DNA of 40,224 nucleotides from Deltaproteobacteria bacterium. GTDB taxonomy: Bacteria; Desulfobacterota; WTBG01; CAIYCZ01; CAIRTM01. This document shows positions 35,339 through 40,224 of the stretch, in pieces. Position 1 is the first letter of the stretch, and the number at the start of each line of letters is the position of its first letter. The notes beneath the pieces were generated by a model. The model saw only the letters and a list, made by a program, of their open reading frames with translations, was not told the DNA's origin and ran no database searches. Where the stretch lies: assembly GCA_024276465.1 (NCBI GenBank), contig JAJRXD010000145.1, positions 1 through 40,224 on the forward strand, in the 5' to 3' direction. Made by a program: the position numbers and the translations under genes.

Positions 35339-35494
35339 AAAAATTTTGCAGGCAGAAAAAAGAAAGAAGCTGTTGCCCAAAAAGGCCAGGGAGATCCACT
35401 CTTTTTAAAAAATAAAATATTATCACACCCTGACTGTTTATTAAAGAAAAAACTTGTCAGGGGAAGTGGTGAATCTTTCGGGTTAGACAAAAAA

Positions 35495-35510
35495 TGTTTC
35501 ACGTGAAACA
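35495..35510. promoter_or_regulatory. parS centromere site
   Basis: TGTTTCACGTGAAACA is a perfect 16-bp match to the universal chromosomal parS sequence bound by ParB. It overlaps the 3' end of rsmG, so its bases also encode the last residues Cys-Phe-Thr and the stop. It lies about 260 bp from parA. Perfect parS sites cluster near replication origins, so the window is probably origin-proximal. Confidence 0.95.
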
Positions 35511-36170
35511 TTTCTCTTTTTTAAGGACAATTATCGTTCTTTCCCCGCGGTTAAACGGCAGAAAAAAAGAATTGATTTTACTGACAGAAATATTATCAGA
35601 AAGTGTTGTTTGAGCAGTGTTTTTCAACTCTTTTTCAGGGTTTTTTCCTTTCATGGCAACAATAGATCCGCTGTTTTTTATTAGCGTCAACGCTGTTTCA
35701 GAATATGTTTTCAGATCAGCAAAAGCCCTGCTTACAGAATAATCAAAATATTCTCTGCGATTATAATGCTCTGCCCTGCCATTATAAACTTCTATTCCTT
35801 CCAGGTTTAATGTGCGAATTATGTGCCTTAAAAAATTAGCTTTTTTTCTAATGGACTCTATTAATACAATTTCAAGTGAAGGTTTTTTTATTTTCAGAGG
35901 AATTCCGGGGAAACCTCCACCAGACCCCAAATCAACAATTTTTCCGGAAAGGGGAACATAATGCAGAACCGTAACCGAATCAAGAAAATGTTTTATGATT
36001 ATGTCTTCTGTGCTGATGATAGAAGTAATGTTTATTTTTTTGTTCCATACCAGTAGTTCGATTAAATAGGTCTCAAACAGCTCAATTTCGGCACTGTTGA
36101 AATTAATTGATAGTTTTGATGCAGCCTCTGTAAAAAAAGACCTGAAGTTTTTGTTAGTATTGTTTTTCAT
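35499..36170 (-). CDS. rsmG: 16S rRNA (guanine-527-N7) methyltransferase RsmG
   Basis: A 223-residue SAM-dependent enzyme that methylates G527 of 16S rRNA. It has KHFLDSVTVLHY near 59-70, the SAM-binding VDLGSGGGFPGIPLKI near 78-93, and SRAFADLKTYSE near 145-156. Its length fits the family. It is the usual neighbour of parA-parB near origins. Its final codons form the parS site. 300 bp separate it from the divergent cstA-like gene. Confidence 0.95.
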   Translation of the reverse strand: MKNNTNKNFRSFFTEAASKLSINFNSAEIELFETYLIELLVWNKKINITSIISTEDIIIKHFLDSVTVLHYVPLSGKIVDLGSGGGFPGIPLKIKKPSLEIVLIESIRKKANFLRHIIRTLNLEGIEVYNGRAEHYNRREYFDYSVSRAFADLKTYSETALTLIKNSGSIVAMKGKNPEKELKNTAQTTLSDNISVSKINSFFLPFNRGERTIIVLKKEKCFT

Positions 36171-36307
36171 GTTGTAAGGTTACGCCCCCTGCTTTTTTCT
36201 TTTGCTTTTTTAAGAATACTTACCACTTTTTTTCCACTGTTAACAAGAAAAACTTTTTATGGAAAAACAGGAAAAAGCAACCCGTGTTTTTTTCTTAAAA
36301 AGAATAT

Positions 36308-36337
36308 TTGAACGTAAGTCTTGTTGGGTGTTATAAT
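36308..36337 (+). promoter_or_regulatory. Likely promoter of the cstA-like gene
   Basis: TTGAAC (36308-36313), an 18-nt spacer, then a perfect TATAAT (36332-36337). It gives a leader of roughly 125 nt before the transporter start, enough to contain the short ORF at 36378-36440. Confidence 0.6.
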
Positions 36338-36377
36338 ATGCCTGCTCTCATAACGGCAGAGTCACGGAGAGGAAAAA

Positions 36378-36440
36378 ATGAAAAAACATCCAGCTCATAG
36401 ATTTTTCAAACAAATCCCAGTGTTCTGTGGTTTGTTTTGA
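36378..36440 (+). CDS. Possible leader peptide upstream of cstA
   Basis: A 20-residue ORF with a strong ribosome-binding site (GGAGAGG, 5 nt before ATG), basic at the start (MKKHPAHR) and hydrophobic at the end (VFCGLF). It lies inside the presumed leader of the transporter gene and ends 30 nt before its start. It may be a translated leader or merely chance; length gives no statistical support. Confidence 0.35.
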   Translation: MKKHPAHRFFKQIPVFCGLF

Positions 36441-36470
36441 CATGAGGAGAACAATGACAGGGAGACTTTT

Positions 36471-38168
36471 ATGAATGCATCTGTAATAGCCATTGCCGGA
36501 CTGATTATCTATTTTCTTGGCTATAAGTTTTATGCCAGATATCTTTCTGAAAAAATTTTCAAGCTTGATCGTAATGCTCCAGTGCCTTCCAGCACAATGC
36601 GTGACGAAGTTGACTATGTTCCCACAAATAAATATGTTCTGTTCGGGCATCACTTTGCTTCAATTGCAGGAGCTGCGCCGATTGTTGGCCCTGCACTTGC
36701 TGTAATATGGGGATGGCTGCCTGCTTTTCTGTGGGTGGTTCTGGGATCGGTTTTTTTTGGATGTGTGCACGATTTCAGTTCCCTGGTTGTTTCAATGAGA
36801 AACAAAGCAAAATCAATGGGGGAAATATCCAGGGAAATTATTGGGAAAAAAGCTACAATCGCGTATCTGATTATTATGTTTTTTGTTCTTTTGCTTGTTC
36901 TTGCTGTTTTTCTTCTGGTAATTTCAGGACTACTCATAGAATATCCTGAAGTTGTTTTTCCTGTTTTTTCTCTTATGGCCATAGCTGTTTGTACAGGCCT
37001 GCTGATTTACCGTACCAGCATAGGTCTTGGGCCTGCAAGTATTGCAGGTATTGTTTTGATGGTTTTAGCCATCTGGTGGGGTGCAGGTAATCCCTACCCA
37101 ATGCCTGAAAACACTGTTTTAGGCTCAGCAAAAACAACATGGATTTTTCTGTTGGCATTCTACAGCCTTGTTGCATCTGTTCTTCCTGTATGGCTGCTCC
37201 TTCAGCCCAGGGACTACCTTGAATCCTTTAAATTATATGCAGGGCTTATTTTGCTGTATGGTGGAATTATTATTACCAGTCCTGAAATTGTTGCGCCGGC
37301 ATTAAGGCTTGATGTTCAGGGAGCCCCCCCTGTCTGGCCGTTCCTGTTTATAACCATTGCCTGCGGAGCTTTGTCCGGATTCCACTCGATTGTCTCTTCA
37401 GGAACTTCATCCAAGCAGATTGAAAATGAAAAAGATGCAACATGTGTTGGATATTGTGCAATGATGGGGGAGTCAATACTTGGTCTGGCTGCAATTATAG
37501 CCTGTACAGCAGGATTCCGGACCACCGGTGACTGGCTGGAGCATTATTCAACCTGGTCAAGTGCAGCCGGACTGGGTTCAAAGCTGACAGCGTTTGTTGA
37601 TGGGTCAGCTTCTTTCATCTCTGTTTTCGGGATTCCCCTGCAGGTTGGAAAGACTTTTATAGCATTGATTATTGTTGCTTTTGCAATGACAACCCTTGAT
37701 TCAGCCTGTCGTCTCGGACGTTATATTGTTGCTGAATTTGGAGAAGAGTATAGCGTGCCTGTTCTGAAAAACCGGTATGTGGGGGCTTCAATAATGGCTT
37801 GTCCTGCTTTTATTCTTGCACTTGGCACATATGGAGGAAAACCAGCCGGGCTTATTCTCTGGCCTCTGTTTGGGACTACCAATCAGCTTCTTGCTTCCCT
37901 GGTTTTTGCTACTGTTACCATTTATCTTTTTAAGAAAAAAAAACCGACCTTGTTTGTTGCCATACCACTTGTCCTTGTGTCAATAACCACGCTGTATGCC
38001 ATGTTATGGAATATAAAAAGTTATATCCAGGATGAAAACTGGATTCTTGCCATAATAGGCAGTACCATACTCATAGCTGGTTTTGTTCTGATATTTTTAT
38101 CATGCTGCGCATATTTGAAAACCAGAAAAAGTGCTGGTTTAGACCTGAAGGGCACTGCTCAGGGATAA
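36471..38168 (+). CDS. cstA: CstA-family carbon starvation/peptide-pyruvate transporter
   Basis: A 565-residue integral membrane protein with about 15 hydrophobic segments. It shows the CstA family motifs: DYVPTNKYVLFGHHFASIAGAAPIVGPALA near 47-76, CVHDFSSLVVSMRNK near 99-113, and a GFHSIVSSGTSSKQIENEKDA block near 304-324, plus ALIIVAFAMTTLDSACRLGRYI near 400. Characterised members import peptides or pyruvate under carbon limitation. It is shorter than Escherichia coli CstA (about 700), a common length in this phylum. GGGAG precedes the ATG. Confidence 0.9.
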   Translation: MNASVIAIAGLIIYFLGYKFYARYLSEKIFKLDRNAPVPSSTMRDEVDYVPTNKYVLFGHHFASIAGAAPIVGPALAVIWGWLPAFLWVVLGSVFFGCVHDFSSLVVSMRNKAKSMGEISREIIGKKATIAYLIIMFFVLLLVLAVFLLVISGLLIEYPEVVFPVFSLMAIAVCTGLLIYRTSIGLGPASIAGIVLMVLAIWWGAGNPYPMPENTVLGSAKTTWIFLLAFYSLVASVLPVWLLLQPRDYLESFKLYAGLILLYGGIIITSPEIVAPALRLDVQGAPPVWPFLFITIACGALSGFHSIVSSGTSSKQIENEKDATCVGYCAMMGESILGLAAIIACTAGFRTTGDWLEHYSTWSSAAGLGSKLTAFVDGSASFISVFGIPLQVGKTFIALIIVAFAMTTLDSACRLGRYIVAEFGEEYSVPVLKNRYVGASIMACPAFILALGTYGGKPAGLILWPLFGTTNQLLASLVFATVTIYLFKKKKPTLFVAIPLVLVSITTLYAMLWNIKSYIQDENWILAIIGSTILIAGFVLIFLSCCAYLKTRKSAGLDLKGTAQG

Positions 38169-38366
38169 TTACCTGTTCTGTAATCAGCTAACAACGCAAA
38201 ATAACACCAATTTTAATTTATTTCTTGCAATTTATTTTTCGCTATGATATGATATTAGTGTTTTCATATTGAATCAATCAGCAGCGGCGCAGCATTTCTC
38301 GTCCTCATTAGTTTGACTTTTTACAACTGTTTCAGGGTGACAAGTGGAGCCGGGAAAGGATTTCAA

Positions 38367-38735
38367 ATGCCAGGTAAAGAAACTACTTCAGCTGTGTTGG
38401 GTTTCCGCTTTTCCGTTGGAAGTGCTCAGCAAATTGGATGGTTAAACAGTATTGTCAAAGCCGTACTTGTCCTGAATCTTCTGGACAGTGTACTTACTCT
38501 AATATGGGTTAACACCGGAATTGCAGAAGAGGCTAACATATTCCTAAGGGATCTTGTGAACAACAGCCCTGTTACATTTATGTTTGTAAAAATTTCTCTT
38601 GTCTCTTTAGGTTCTTTGCTGCTTTGGAGGTTTAGGAGGCATCCGTTTGCTGTGGCTGGTCTTTTTTTAGTGTTTATAGCTTATTCTGCCATTTTTGTAT
38701 ATCACCTGCATTTTCTGAGTTTGCTGGTCGGTTGA
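38367..38735 (+). CDS. DUF5658-like membrane protein
   Basis: A 122-residue protein with three predicted membrane helices (about 30-50, 68-88, 93-115). The pattern LNLLDSVLTLIWVNTGIAEEANIFLRDL ... PVTFMFVKISLV fits DUF5658, where Asp in the first helix, Glu-Ala-Asn after it, and Lys in the second are typical. The ATG at 38367 follows AAAGGA by 6 nt and is preferred over the upstream frame start at 38313. No function is known. No link to the transporter or to the BREX-like genes is apparent. Confidence 0.65.
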   Translation: MPGKETTSAVLGFRFSVGSAQQIGWLNSIVKAVLVLNLLDSVLTLIWVNTGIAEEANIFLRDLVNNSPVTFMFVKISLVSLGSLLLWRFRRHPFAVAGLFLVFIAYSAIFVYHLHFLSLLVG

Positions 38736-38962
38736 CACAAAAACCTGCGGGAATAATCTTTAAGTATTTGTTTCTCAGCAGGATTTCTCGTCACAGCCTG
38801 CTCCGGTTTATGGGAGTTCCTTGAAATTACAGTTTTTTTATAGTTTTCGCCCAGCCTGTTGTGCGAATGTTTGTTTGTCTGCGCACGTCCGCGGAATACC
38901 AAATAATGGTTACTAATTTTAAATTCCCTCTTTTCACGCTAATTTCACGAGATTGGCGGTAC

Positions 38963-39745
38963 TCATTTGATACCTTCATTCCGGGCTGCCTGGTCTTCTT
39001 CCCGCAACATCACCAAATTATCATCCAGGCCATGGCGCAACAGGTCCAGGCGAGGTGACATGGAAACCAGGTGTTCTGCCGGCATATGCGTGAGGCGAAA
39101 GGGGAAAAGACTTGTGTTGCCGAGCAGGTCTTTTATCGCAGCAGAACCGTTGGACCGCGTATGCAAAGAAGCTTCGATAAGCCAGGAGATAAGTCTGGGG
39201 TTATCTATGGAATACACACGTCCCTGAATGTAAATACCTTTTTCCTTTGTTTTGTTTAAAACACCCCAGTCAACAAAAGCCTGAATAACACGTCCAGCAG
39301 TTCTTGACGCTGTTTCTCTCTCACCATATTGTTCTCGAATACGTCGCTGTATTTGGTTTGCAGCTACATGTTCCTGCAGACAAAGAAGGCGCCCAACTTG
39401 TCCGGCTACAGCACTCCAAAATGGGTAAGCAGTCATTATCATTCCCCAGTGAATTGCGATATGGTCAACCTTATTTGCTGATTGAAGAAGTTCAAGGCCA
39501 GTATCTCTTAATAAATGAATGTTTTGATGTACATGCAACCATGTCTTTAACAAAATTGTGAGTGTTTTAGAAAGGGAGCCTCTTTTCGTTTTAGATGAGG
39601 CAAGGAAAGAAGTTGTTAAAAATTGTTCAAGATCTTCTTTAACAGTATTTTCATTGTTGCCAGCAAGCACCAACTTCGAGGTATACTCAAGCCATTTCAA
39701 ACGAATGAGTCGGTCAATCCCAATCTGTTTCTGACGATTGTTCAT
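38963..39745 (-). CDS. BrxA-like (DUF1819) protein of a BREX-type locus
   Basis: A 260-residue soluble protein that follows pglZ with an ATGA overlap. The central region VDHIAIHWGMIMTAYPFWSAVAGQVGRLL ... ETASRTAGRVIQAFVDWGVLN resembles BrxA family proteins, which fold as winged-helix DNA-binding domains. Position is consistent with type 3 BREX, in which brxA is the last gene after pglZ. The C-terminal 60 residues (LTHMPAEHLVSMSPRLDLLRHG ...) have no pattern I recognise. Call rests on context and weak motif similarity. Confidence 0.55.
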   Translation of the reverse strand: MNNRQKQIGIDRLIRLKWLEYTSKLVLAGNNENTVKEDLEQFLTTSFLASSKTKRGSLSKTLTILLKTWLHVHQNIHLLRDTGLELLQSANKVDHIAIHWGMIMTAYPFWSAVAGQVGRLLCLQEHVAANQIQRRIREQYGERETASRTAGRVIQAFVDWGVLNKTKEKGIYIQGRVYSIDNPRLISWLIEASLHTRSNGSAAIKDLLGNTSLFPFRLTHMPAEHLVSMSPRLDLLRHGLDDNLVMLREEDQAARNEGIK

Positions 39746-40224
39746 GTCTCCCTCCGTTCAATTTGAATCAGAGGGACAATCAGCTCTTCGACAGAAATTC
39801 CGCCGTGCCCAACAATGGTTTCTCCGGCGCGAATGAATGCCTTTCTATGTGGAGCCAGCAGGGGGCGATAATCATCCGGCAGACCAAGCGACGGCCATTC
39901 TATGGCATCAGTAAAGCGTTCCCTGACTGCTGCCCGCAACAGGTCATCCGGATACACCCGAACGCGTTCACCCCGTATATCCGCGACCGCACCTTCAGCC
40001 GGTCGCCCACAACCTCTTGCCTCGATGTTGCCATGGTCAGAGCTCAATAAAATCTGAAAGCCCTGGTCGAGAAGGGTGTCAATAAGTTCGGACATAAAGC
40101 CCTGCATAGCCCATTGGCGCACCTGGTTGAGCATACCGGCGGCACCCAGCTCCATGCCGTGCATAATCTTGTCGACCTTGTCGACAACAAGCCCGGCAAC
40201 ACGAATCTGTGGATGTGATAAAAT
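39742..40224 (-). CDS. pglZ: PglZ phosphatase-domain protein, partial (cut by window edge)
   Basis: The C-terminal 160 residues of a PglZ protein, running in from beyond the right edge. Visible motifs are RVAGLVVDKVDKIMHG, the metal-binding SSDHGNIEARG (Asp-His) of the alkaline phosphatase superfamily, and a final KAFIRAGETIVGHGGISVEELIVPLIQI block with Gly-His-Gly-Gly. PglZ is shared by all BREX types. The first codon of the window side is not a true start. The other BREX genes (brxC, pglX, helicase) are expected to the right. Confidence 0.85.
   Translation of the reverse strand: MLSHPQIRVAGLVVDKVDKIMHGMELGAAGMLNQVRQWAMQGFMSELIDTLLDQGFQILLSSDHGNIEARGCGRPAEGAVADIRGERVRVYPDDLLRAAVRERFTDAIEWPSLGLPDDYRPLLAPHRKAFIRAGETIVGHGGISVEELIVPLIQIERRET

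Noticed and set aside
36200-36260. Possible DnaA boxes or origin in the A/T-rich gap between rsmG and cstA
   Set aside because: TTTTCCACTG-like matches are weak and not clustered; no convincing DnaA box array was found.

Overview
The window looks like chromosomal DNA from an anaerobic, probably sulfate-reducing bacterium of the Desulfobacterota (Desulfobacterales-like). This is inferred from the gene content, not from a search. It holds a tungsten/molybdenum AOR-family protein with HdrD/GlpC-type CCG iron-sulfur proteins, a RACo-like corrinoid-activator homologue, an rSAM/SPASM protein of the tungsto-enzyme maturase type, a long GyrB, and many short palindromic repeats. No rRNA, tRNA or CRISPR array was seen.

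Layout. 1-2.0 kb: a 365-bp inverted-repeat element, a SemiSWEET sugar transporter, a small lipoprotein and dense short repeats. 2.0-4.2 kb: lipB-lipA-PHP operon (+), ending in a hairpin shared with the facing operon. 4.3-11.9 kb: a seven-gene redox operon (-): FAD oxidase, CCG Fe-S protein, second FAD oxidase, 2x[4Fe-4S] ferredoxin, short AOR-like protein, second CCG protein, PCP_red-domain protein. A divergent RACo-like gene lies at 12.4-14.1 kb. 14.1-16 kb: repeats, a secreted protein, and the second copy (385 bp) of the inverted-repeat element. 16-17.4 kb: pilT-type ATPase plus a coiled-coil protein. 17.4-20.8 kb: gpsA-lptF-lptG (-). 21.2-25.4 kb: SPASM radical SAM protein, HI0933-type flavoprotein, YgiQ (-). 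25.4-28.5 kb: an island of decayed and accessory genes (IS21 remnant, broken Phd/VapC pair, HEPN/MNT pair, frameshifted TIGR02391-type gene). 28.5-36.2 kb: rsmG-parA-parB-gyrB-gyrA (-) with a perfect parS. 36.3-38.7 kb: CstA-type transporter with a possible leader ORF, and a DUF5658-like membrane protein. 39-40.2 kb: the end of a BREX-like operon (PglZ, BrxA-like) that continues past the window edge.

Most notable points. (1) gyrB carries an in-frame TAG inside the TOPRIM domain. (2) Two families of TA-flanked, terminal-inverted-repeat elements carry interchangeable palindromic cargo; a third element family has internal hairpins that differ between copies but keep their pairing. (3) The redox operon contains an AOR homologue that has lost three of its four predicted cluster ligands and its C-terminal domain, next to a RACo homologue with degenerate ATPase-core motifs and no corrinoid partner in view. 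(4) The BREX-like locus is cut off at the right edge.
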